64,000 nucleotides of DNA from an uncultured Ulvibacter sp. (GTDB lineage: Bacteria; Bacteroidota; Bacteroidia; Flavobacteriales; Flavobacteriaceae), in the NCBI GenBank assembly GCA_938083445.1, contig CALKCP010000006.1, positions 1 through 64,000 on the forward strand. The letters are read 5' to 3'. The position numbers and the translations under genes were made by a program. The notes under the pieces were generated by a model. That model was not told where the DNA came from. It made no database searches and was given only the letters and a program-made list of their open reading frames with translations. Below, one piece after another: positions 51,612 to 58,815 of this stretch (position 1 is its first letter; each line of letters opens with the position of its first letter).

Positions 51612-53115
51612 ACTAAGTTATTTTGCGTTATTATTCAGTTTTATAAATCTTGTTTTATATCAATACCCTTTCTATACATTTGTTTGGGGCAATATTGATG
51701 TTCAAAGTTTAAACGGCATTTTACTCCTGGTTAGTTTAACTATTGCAGCACTATTTTTAAATGCACTTGTTTTTTACATAGGATTGTATCTCTTGGGTTT
51801 TATTGGAAAATGGTTGTTGGTACTGTTCTTCAACTTCAATGCTATCGCTGTCTATTTTATTAATACCTATGGTGTTATTATAGATAGAACAATGATTGGT
51901 AACATTCTCAACACTAATTACGAAGAGTCCAGTAGTTTCTTATCATTTGGTTTACTTGTGTATATCATTTTACTGGGGGTATTGCCCAGTATTTTAATTT
52001 TCAAATTCGAGGTCATTCGAGTAAAATTAAAAAAGTTTTTACTGCAGGTTTTTTTAACGTTGATATTCCTATTATCGATCGCGTTTGTTAACGCTCCCAA
52101 TTGGCTATGGATTGATAAAAACTCAAAAACATTAGGAGGTTTGGTGATGCCGTGGTCGTATGTAGTTAACATCACTAGGTATTATAATCATGAAAATAAC
52201 AAAAATGAAACGCAAATTTTATTGCCAGACGCCACACTAAAAGACAATAAAAAATCGGTTGCTGTTCTCGTGATAGGTGAATCTGCTCGAAGTAGTAATT
52301 TTTCTTTATATGGGTATGAAAAAAACACCAATCCACTACTTTCTAAAATTGAAAATGTTCATCATTATAATGCTGAATCTTGCGCAACGTATACGAGAGC
52401 GGGTGTGAAATGTATTTTAGATTATAAAAACACGAATAAACTTTACGAAATTTTACCGAATTACTTGTTTAGAAATGACGTAGAAGTTATCTGGAAAACT
52501 ACAAATTGGGGGGAACCCACCGTTCGCATTCAAAATTTTCAAAACAAGGAGAACCTAAGAAAAATATATAAAGGAGAGCGGGATGTTTATGATGAGGTAT
52601 TGCTCAACGGCTTGAGAGAAGAGATACAGGCAAGTGATAAAAATAAAATACTGATTGTTCTGCATACAAGTACAAGTCATGGTCCTACCTATTACAAAAA
52701 GTATCCTGAAGAATTCAATACATTTACACCAGTATGTACAAGTGTTGAGCTAGCAAATTGCACTCAGGAAGAACTTATAAATGCCTATGACAATACGATT
52801 CTTTATACAGATTATATTTTAGCTACTTTAATTGAAGAACTAAAACAGTTGGAGGGGTATAATTCTTCTATGATATATATATCTGACCACGGAGAATCTT
52901 TGGGCGAAAGCAACCTGTATATGCATGGAATACCAGCAAGTATAGCTCCAAAAGAGCAGCTAGAGATTCCATTTATTGTTTGGTTATCGGATGATTCTAA
53001 ACAACTGAAGGAAAACCAAGAACATTCGCAGCACAATGTCTTTCACAGTGTTTTAGACTTTTTGGCTATAGATAGTCCTGTTTATGATGCAAACATGAGT
53101 ATTTATAAAAAATAA
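51595..53115 (+). CDS. Phosphoethanolamine transferase (EptA-like)
   Basis: A 506-residue inner-membrane enzyme. Five N-terminal helices (to about 180) precede a periplasmic alkaline-phosphatase-fold domain. Motifs: VIGESARSSNFSLYGYEKNTNP, the nucleophile loop SCATYTRAGVKC with Thr265 aligned to the catalytic Thr, HTSTSHGPTYYKKYPEEF, YDNTILYTDYIL, and ISDHGESLGE with metal ligands. The nucleophile loop departs from the usual CGTxTAxSVPC. It probably transfers phosphoethanolamine to lipid A, which lowers its charge and gives polymyxin resistance in relatives. It forms an operon with PAP2 copy 3. Confidence 0.9.
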   Translation: MPNRIKLSYFALLFSFINLVLYQYPFYTFVWGNIDVQSLNGILLLVSLTIAALFLNALVFYIGLYLLGFIGKWLLVLFFNFNAIAVYFINTYGVIIDRTMIGNILNTNYEESSSFLSFGLLVYIILLGVLPSILIFKFEVIRVKLKKFLLQVFLTLIFLLSIAFVNAPNWLWIDKNSKTLGGLVMPWSYVVNITRYYNHENNKNETQILLPDATLKDNKKSVAVLVIGESARSSNFSLYGYEKNTNPLLSKIENVHHYNAESCATYTRAGVKCILDYKNTNKLYEILPNYLFRNDVEVIWKTTNWGEPTVRIQNFQNKENLRKIYKGERDVYDEVLLNGLREEIQASDKNKILIVLHTSTSHGPTYYKKYPEEFNTFTPVCTSVELANCTQEELINAYDNTILYTDYILATLIEELKQLEGYNSSMIYISDHGESLGESNLYMHGIPASIAPKEQLEIPFIVWLSDDSKQLKENQEHSQHNVFHSVLDFLAIDSPVYDANMSIYKK

Positions 53116-53137
53116 ATACGGAATTTGATGGTTGGTA

Positions 53138-54220
53138 TTAGGCTCTAAAAGCGAGTAGAATGGCTGCTGCCTCAAAAGGGGTTGTCTTTCCTGAGTCGAG
53201 AAGTTTTAGTTGGTTCTCTAATTCGTTGGCTACTGAAATATTCCCGAAGAAATCACTATTCAATCGCTGTTCGATGGTCTGAATAAGCCAAAATTTGTTT
53301 TGTTCTTTTCTTTTTTTCTGAAAATATCCATTCTCTAATGTTTCAGAAAGATAATCTGAAATAAGAGACCATATGTCATCAATTCCATCATTTTTAATAG
53401 CGGAGCAGGTTAAGGTCTTTGGTGCCCAGCCACTTTCTTTAGGAGGATATAAGTGAAGTGCTCGGTTGAATTCTGTTTTAGCGAGCTTGGCAGCTTTCAC
53501 ATTTTGACCATCGGCCTTATTGATTACTATCGCATCAGCCATTTCCATAATCCCTCTTTTAATTCCTTGTAATTCGTCACCGGCACCGGCTAATTTTAGT
53601 AACAAGAAGAAATCGGTCATCGAATGCACAGCTGTTTCGCTTTGACCAACGCCAACGGTTTCAATAATTATAGTGTCAAATCCAGCGGCTTCGCAAAGAA
53701 TGATTGTTTCACGGGTTTTACGAGCAACCCCGCCTAAAGAACTTCCACTGGCAGAGGGACGAATAAACACATTAGGTTCCTTAACAAGATCTTCCATCCT
53801 CGTTTTATCGCCTAAAATACTTCCCTTACTTAACGAACTGCTAGGGTCTACAGCTAGGACCGCTACTTTTTTATTTTGATTCACTAACAGTTTACCGAAT
53901 TGCTCAATAAAGGTGCTTTTCCCTACTCCTGGAACGCCGGTAATACCTATTCTAATCGACTTTTTTACTAGGGGTAGGCAAGCTTCAATAATTTCTTTGG
54001 CTTGCTGCTGGTGTTTTGGCGCGTTGCTTTCAACCAAAGTGATAGCTCTGCTCAATGCCGTTTTATCGTTGTTTACGAGGTCTTCAATGAGCTCTTGAAT
54101 GGATGGTTTTTGTCTACGACTCACCTTAAGTCGTTCCACAGATGTTTTATTCAACGCATCAGGTTGTAAAACGCCGTCTTTTTCAGTTAAAGAATTACTA
54201 TGTTGGGTTGTTTTTGCCAC
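53138..54220 (-). CDS. meaB: Methylmalonyl-CoA mutase-associated GTPase MeaB
   Basis: A 360-residue G3E-family GTPase that protects and reloads B12-dependent acyl-CoA mutases. Walker A GVPGVGKST (about 94-102), ETVGVGQSE, and NKADGQN (NKxD) are visible, followed by the dimerisation arm. It starts with GTG at 54220, since no closer ATG gives a full N-terminus. The heterodimeric mutase it would serve is not in this window, whereas IcmF has its own G domain. It is divergent from the Ohr gene. Confidence 0.93.
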   Translation of the reverse strand: MAKTTQHSNSLTEKDGVLQPDALNKTSVERLKVSRRQKPSIQELIEDLVNNDKTALSRAITLVESNAPKHQQQAKEIIEACLPLVKKSIRIGITGVPGVGKSTFIEQFGKLLVNQNKKVAVLAVDPSSSLSKGSILGDKTRMEDLVKEPNVFIRPSASGSSLGGVARKTRETIILCEAAGFDTIIIETVGVGQSETAVHSMTDFFLLLKLAGAGDELQGIKRGIMEMADAIVINKADGQNVKAAKLAKTEFNRALHLYPPKESGWAPKTLTCSAIKNDGIDDIWSLISDYLSETLENGYFQKKRKEQNKFWLIQTIEQRLNSDFFGNISVANELENQLKLLDSGKTTPFEAAAILLAFRA

Positions 54221-54313
54221 GTAGTGAATTTATAACAATTTTATGAATATAGTTTGAAAAAGCCAGTTTTCGGTGGTATATTGATGAAACACTAATTTTA
54301 AAAATAAGAACCA

Positions 54314-54739
54314 ATGAAAACTTTATATGAAGCAACTTCGACGGCAGTAGGAGGAAGAGGAGGTCAGGTAAATACAGAAGATAATAAAATTGATTTAAAG
54401 CTTTCGGTGCCAGAATCGATGGGAGGAGATAGTGGAGCGGGTGTTAATCCAGAACAATTATTTGGCTGTGCCTATGCTGCTTGCTTTGGCGGTGCTATGG
54501 AGGTGATTGCTAAAAAGAAGCGCATCGATATTGGAAATGATTATAGTGTTACAGCTACCATTGGCTTCTGTGAAGATGAAGATGGGGCTTTTCTTGAAGC
54601 TACTTTAGACTGTTATATTTCCGGCGTTGATTTTAATACAGGTGAAAGTATCATTAATCTAGCGCACGAAATATGTCCTTTTTCAAAGGCAACAGAAGAC
54701 AATATAACAGTGACACTTAATTTATTACTTGACGAGTAA
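54314..54739 (+). CDS. ohr: Ohr/OsmC-family organic hydroperoxide reductase
   Basis: A 141-residue dimeric peroxidase that reduces organic hydroperoxides with lipoyl-linked thiols. The reactive cysteines are in LFGCAYAACFGGA (first pair region) and LAHEICPFSKAT (second). ATSTAVGGRGGQVNTEDNKIDLKLSVPESMGG at the N-terminus is diagnostic of Ohr and not the longer YhfA/OsmC types. No OhrR-type repressor is adjacent. An imperfect TTTG-20-TATATTGA lies upstream. It ends at a strong bidirectional terminator. Confidence 0.93.
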   Translation: MKTLYEATSTAVGGRGGQVNTEDNKIDLKLSVPESMGGDSGAGVNPEQLFGCAYAACFGGAMEVIAKKKRIDIGNDYSVTATIGFCEDEDGAFLEATLDCYISGVDFNTGESIINLAHEICPFSKATEDNITVTLNLLLDE

Positions 54740-54751
54740 AAAAATGGACAT

Positions 54752-54790
54752 AAACTAAAAAAGCCTTTTTTAGAAGGGCTTTTTTAGTTT
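54752..54790. terminator. Bidirectional intrinsic terminator
   Basis: AAACTAAAAAAGCC (54752-54765) pairs perfectly with GGCTTTTTTAGTTT (54777-54790). The run of A on one side and T on the other allows use by the ohr gene and the convergent DUF2911 gene, whose stop codon begins at 54790. Confidence 0.92.
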
Positions 54791-55365
54791 TACTGATGTC
54801 GTATTTCTAAAGGCACAACAACATTGTCCCAAGCAAACATGAGGATTGACGTATCTGGAGAAGATACACGTAGCGTGATTGAAAATTTTTCAACAGTATT
54901 TAGACTCTTTGAGACCTTTCCGTCAACAACCAAAATATCATGGTCGGGATCTCTTGAAGCTTTCTGATTGGTTAACTTTACACCCCATCCATACATTTTG
55001 TCATTGAAGATTACCTTCCAACTCGTTTCAGTAGGGATAGTCCAAAGGGTGTACTTTCCTGCCGGAAGAGGCTTTCCAGCGATCATAATATCTTTATTCG
55101 TTGTAAAAGTACTTGCCTCATTGGCCCCAGTTCTCCAAACTTCATCATATGGAACTAAGTTGCCAAAAATTTCTCTATCCTTTTTCGAAGGACTGCAATA
55201 AAAAAGATTCAACCTTAGTTCACCTTTTGAATATGTTATATTCTTTTCTGGACTGCTCTTTTTTGTTTGTTGCTGTAAGATGGGCCATAGAATGAAATTA
55301 AATAGAAGTAACAAGACTCCAATAACGCCAGCGATCCACAACAATATTTTCACAAGTTTTTTCAT
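54790..55365 (-). CDS. DUF2911 family membrane-anchored protein
   Basis: A 191-residue protein starting at ATG 55365, which gives a basic N-terminus and one membrane helix (about 6-26). The DUF2911 core follows: KGELRLNLFYCSPSKKDREIFGNLVPYDEVWRTGANEASTFTTNKDI, GKPLPAGKYTLWTIPTETSWKVIFN and FSITLRVSSPDTSILMFAWDNV. The function of DUF2911 is not known to me; it is common in Bacteroidota and usually periplasmic. A longer frame to 55413 is less likely, as TATCTTTA (55391-55384) lies between. Confidence 0.87.
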   Translation of the reverse strand: MKKLVKILLWIAGVIGVLLLLFNFILWPILQQQTKKSSPEKNITYSKGELRLNLFYCSPSKKDREIFGNLVPYDEVWRTGANEASTFTTNKDIMIAGKPLPAGKYTLWTIPTETSWKVIFNDKMYGWGVKLTNQKASRDPDHDILVVDGKVSKSLNTVEKFSITLRVSSPDTSILMFAWDNVVVPLEIRHQ

Positions 55366-55383
55366 AAGATATATTCTTGAGTT

Positions 55384-55391
55384 TAAAGATA
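55384..55391 (-). promoter_or_regulatory. Probable -7 element of the DUF2911 gene
   Basis: TATCTTTA on the minus strand, one mismatch from TAnnTTTG, 18 bases before the ATG at 55365. It favours the shorter start. Confidence 0.35.
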
Positions 55392-55474
55392 CTAAATTGA
55401 ATACGTTCGACAAGAATCGTTTGAATCGAGATCGAGTAATGCAGAAGCTAGAGCACCAAATAAAGCGTCTTCGT

Positions 55475-55951
55475 TTAATTTCTTCTTAAAATAAAGGCCG
55501 CTATAGCAGATAATACGAATCCGCCAATAAGCACTCCGATTGCAGACTGCATCATATAATTGTTGATGTTGAAATATTCATTTGCCGCGCCGATGGTCAT
55601 TAATTTATTCGTAACCGAATATTCAATAATATTTGGAAAATACGCTGGGGTTATATAATTATGAGTGAGATATTGCGCCACTGGTGAAAGTGCAGCTGCA
55701 AATAGGCTTACTACAAAACCGCTAAGAAAACCCTGTCGCCAGCTCAATTGCTTGTTGTAAAACCGGCGTCTTTTTTCACGAAGCGCTAGGATATACATAA
55801 AAATGGCCAGCGGTATATAGAGCATGGTAAGCCAATAATGATCTGCTATCTTTTCATCGTGCCATCCTAATGTTTGCTCAAGAAACATCCAGGTAAGGGA
55901 TGCTATAGTGAAGATAATAGCCCATTTAAATTCGATTTTAAGATGTCTCAT
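55475..55951 (-). CDS. DUF4199 family membrane protein
   Basis: A 158-residue protein from ATG 55951 with four hydrophobic segments. The pattern KIEFKWAIIFTIASLTWMFLEQTLGWHDEKIADHYWLTMLYIPLAIFMYILALREKR then LSWRQGFLSGFVVSLFAAALSPVAQYLTHNYITPAYF is close to DUF4199 proteins of Bacteroidota. An upstream in-frame start at 56005 would add an unrelated hydrophobic stretch and is not preferred. Function unknown. Confidence 0.7.
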   Translation of the reverse strand: MRHLKIEFKWAIIFTIASLTWMFLEQTLGWHDEKIADHYWLTMLYIPLAIFMYILALREKRRRFYNKQLSWRQGFLSGFVVSLFAAALSPVAQYLTHNYITPAYFPNIIEYSVTNKLMTIGAANEYFNINNYMMQSAIGVLIGGFVLSAIAAFILRRN

Positions 55952-56042
55952 CCGTATTGATTGGTAATTTTTGTCGAAGATAAAAAAAAATAAACCCCAA
56001 AGCATTGCAACTTTAGGGTTTTATACGTTCAATAGGGGCGCT

Positions 56043-57734
56043 CTATTTTATTAGCCTAATCACCTTTTTATATCCGCTCACTTCGATGTGTGCAAAATAA
56101 ACACCCGATTGTAGGTGGTCTGTATTTATTTTCACAGATGTGTTGTTAGGTGCCATGTGCAGTAACTTTTGGCCAGTTATGGCAAATATAGTAACCACCT
56201 TAATTGGCTCAGAGTTTCTTATAAAAAGCTGGTTATCCACTGGGTTGGGATACACAACAAGGCTGCTAAATACGTTATCATTTAAGCCAAGGATCGGCGT
56301 ACATGAAATTTCAAGGCTAAACACCCCTGAAGCTGCTCCTGCTCCTTCTACCATGATATAATAGGTAGAAGACCCATCCGATTCAAATGTCAATTCAGAT
56401 TGCTCACCACAGAAATCATCATTCGCTATAATTTCTGTAGCCAATGTGCAGTCCGAATAAACTCTTAAATAGGAGTTGTAATTTGTACCTCCGCCGCATA
56501 AGGAGATTGTTATATTTTCAATTGTTCCAGACCCAGTGTAACTATAATATACATCGGGAGCTGCTTCGCCACCAGAGTCGGTGGCATTTGCTGTACTGCC
56601 GGTAACAATAGCATCACAATCTAACGCTATTGCTCCCGAACAGCCATTGTTTAGCGGTTCTGCGGGTATCCTTAAAACAAAACCCTGCCCCGAATTGGTT
56701 ACACCTACTACAGTGGAGCCATCATCCGATATACCTAATGGTAACGCAAGGATAGCGCCCTGTAAATCGTTTCCTAAGGTAATAGCTAAATCGGTTAAAT
56801 CTAGCATGCCATCTAGTTCTGTGTGAATAAAACCCCTGCCAAAAGTTGCAGGCGCGGGCCAAGGACGATAAAAGCCAACGGCTTTAGAACCATCTGCTGT
56901 TAGTCCAGTTGCTGCACCTCGCCAGCCTGATGTAGGTGCCGGACCTATATCTATGATCCCAGTAGCGTCACTCCATTTCCATGCCTGAAAATCATTAGAA
57001 AAACCCTGACCGCCGCAGGTCCAAACACCATCTGCAGATATGGCACCAGCTTCGGTAGCTCGATCTCCGTTGGCATGGGTAATCAAATTTTGAACACCAT
57101 TGGTCCATATGGCGCCTTGCCTAAAACCAGAGGGAGAATCCTGCCAGCCCGCTATAATACTTCCATCGCTATTGGCGGCATTTGCTCTTGTACTTCTGCC
57201 ACTAACACTGCTGCCAAGGTCTTCAACCCCTCCTGCAGCCGTCCATTTAATAGCATGTGCACTTCCAGCATTTATCCAGCCCAAACCAACGATGGTGAGT
57301 CCGTCTGATGACATTCCCCAGGCAGAACTTGCCGAGCTACCAGACGAAGAACCTAAAGAGCCATGAGACGTCCATGCTTGCGTGGCAACATTATAAGAGC
57401 TTAATTCTCCTAAATTAGTACTAGGGTTAATTCTGGTGGCTGAAATAAGCGTACCATCACCACTAACAGCTGCTTGCCCGCCAAAACCTTGAGGTGCTAC
57501 ACCTCCAATTAAAACCACACCAGACCCTTCGGTCCACATAAAGTTTTGACCTCCATTGTCACCAACAACAACAGAGCCATCTGAACTTGCGCTGGTTGCA
57601 GTGAGTCCAGAACCAAGTTCAAAGAATTGTGCGTTCGCGTTGGTAAACGGCATCAGTAACGAAAAGACTATAATAAGGAGCTTGCTATTATTGAGTGAAA
57701 GTTTTCTCTGGTTTTTGAAGTAAATTTTAGTCAT
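56043..57734 (-). CDS. Secreted HAF-repeat protein with T9SS sorting domain
   Basis: A 563-residue exported protein. Signal peptide about 14-36. Seven HAF-type repeats (SSDGSVVVG, SGDGTLISA, SSDGLTIVG, NSDGSIIAG, SADGVWTCG, TADGSKAVG, SDDGSTVVG) each lead to an aromatic AIKW/AFMW-like strand and may build a beta-propeller. A cysteine-rich domain (about 365-475, GCSGAIALDC to LEISCT) follows, then the T9SS type A C-terminal domain: VVYPNPVDNQLFIRN, ITGQKLL, SGVYFAHIE, KKVIRLIK. It should be secreted by type IX and attached to the surface. Ligand unknown. Confidence 0.88.
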   Translation of the reverse strand: MTKIYFKNQRKLSLNNSKLLIIVFSLLMPFTNANAQFFELGSGLTATSASSDGSVVVGDNGGQNFMWTEGSGVVLIGGVAPQGFGGQAAVSGDGTLISATRINPSTNLGELSSYNVATQAWTSHGSLGSSSGSSASSAWGMSSDGLTIVGLGWINAGSAHAIKWTAAGGVEDLGSSVSGRSTRANAANSDGSIIAGWQDSPSGFRQGAIWTNGVQNLITHANGDRATEAGAISADGVWTCGGQGFSNDFQAWKWSDATGIIDIGPAPTSGWRGAATGLTADGSKAVGFYRPWPAPATFGRGFIHTELDGMLDLTDLAITLGNDLQGAILALPLGISDDGSTVVGVTNSGQGFVLRIPAEPLNNGCSGAIALDCDAIVTGSTANATDSGGEAAPDVYYSYTGSGTIENITISLCGGGTNYNSYLRVYSDCTLATEIIANDDFCGEQSELTFESDGSSTYYIMVEGAGAASGVFSLEISCTPILGLNDNVFSSLVVYPNPVDNQLFIRNSEPIKVVTIFAITGQKLLHMAPNNTSVKINTDHLQSGVYFAHIEVSGYKKVIRLIK

Positions 57735-57779
57735 AATTAATTGATTTTATTTTAGTTTACTGGATCCTTCTACTAAAAT

Positions 57780-57796
57780 ATTAATTAATTAATTAA
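57780..57796. repeat. Short tandem ATTA repeat
   Basis: Four units of ATTA plus A at 57780-57796, upstream of the HAF-repeat gene. Simple repeats of this size could vary in length, but nothing shows that it is functional. Confidence 0.4.
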
Positions 57797-57909
57797 ATCA
57801 ACACAGAATGAAAAATAATTAATAGTCCACATAGAAACGGGTAGGGATATTTTGTCCCAATTTCATAAGGTGATGGAGGTTTAGAATTGCAGTCTTACTT
57901 AGGTTGTAA

Positions 57910-58773
57910 CTACATTTTAAGAAACTTCTTCATACTCGTTTTACCTGAAGCTAAAACTTGAATAAAATACAAACCAGAATTTAAATGAGAAACATCCATA
58001 TTGGTGTTCGATGTTTCATCGAGCAGTTTTCCTGAAACATCATATATTTTTACAGTTTCAATTTGGTCTTTTGAAATAATGTTTAAGATATTTTTTACCG
58101 GATTCGGATTAAACGAAAACACATTAACCTGAGGTTCAGAAATACTTAATATCGTGCATACGTTTGGGTCGGTGTTGATCAAAACGGGTAAATCAACTCC
58201 TAGATTTTGAATATAATCAGGGCAAACATCTGGTGCCCCACTAACTGTGTAAATACCTGCCTCCGTTACTTCCAAAACCTGAGAATTAGTATCTGGAATT
58301 GGACTTGAATCCTTGAACCATGTTATATTTGTATTGTAAGGATTGTTAAGGGTGAAAATAATAGCCTCTCCCTCGCAAATTAGAAAGTTTCCACTACCAT
58401 CGGTAGTATAATCACCGGTTTGGGTCACAGAGGGTAAAAGGAAAGCCCATCCGTCAATAAGCACTTCATCAGACCTTTCGGTACATCCAGCTACGGTTAC
58501 ATCCACTGAAAAATAAAATAAAAGATCGTCGAAATAAACAAGATTTAGAGCGTTATCGATAGCTCCAGGGATAATTTCTGAGGTGCCTCCGCTAAAGGAT
58601 CGTTTATACCATTGATAGCCATCAGCATCTGAAGGATTGCTATAGATGGTACCTTCTGTTTCATTTGGGCAAGCCATAATATCCCCAGTAATGGTAGGGT
58701 CAAATGCGCACTGCCCATGTATTGAACCAATGCTAGTAATTACTAAAAAACATAGAATAAAGATATTCTTCAT
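57910..58773 (-). CDS. Secreted protein with T9SS sorting domain
   Basis: A 287-residue exported protein. Signal peptide 1-20 (cleavage after SIHG). A beta-sandwich-like body with paired cysteines follows, including GDIMACPNETEGTIYSNP and TVAGCTERSDEV, resembling Ig-like/PKD-type repeats of Bacteroidota adhesins. The C-terminal type A sorting domain reads FSFNPNPVKNILNIIS, KIYDVSGKLLDE, HLNSGLYFIQVLASGK, MKKFLKM. It is co-directional with the other T9SS gene 176 bases away but may be transcribed separately. Function unknown. Confidence 0.85.
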   Translation of the reverse strand: MKNIFILCFLVITSIGSIHGQCAFDPTITGDIMACPNETEGTIYSNPSDADGYQWYKRSFSGGTSEIIPGAIDNALNLVYFDDLLFYFSVDVTVAGCTERSDEVLIDGWAFLLPSVTQTGDYTTDGSGNFLICEGEAIIFTLNNPYNTNITWFKDSSPIPDTNSQVLEVTEAGIYTVSGAPDVCPDYIQNLGVDLPVLINTDPNVCTILSISEPQVNVFSFNPNPVKNILNIISKDQIETVKIYDVSGKLLDETSNTNMDVSHLNSGLYFIQVLASGKTSMKKFLKM

Positions 58774-58815
58774 AGTTGATACTTAAATAGTTAGAAAGCA
58801 ATCAATTATTGCGTA

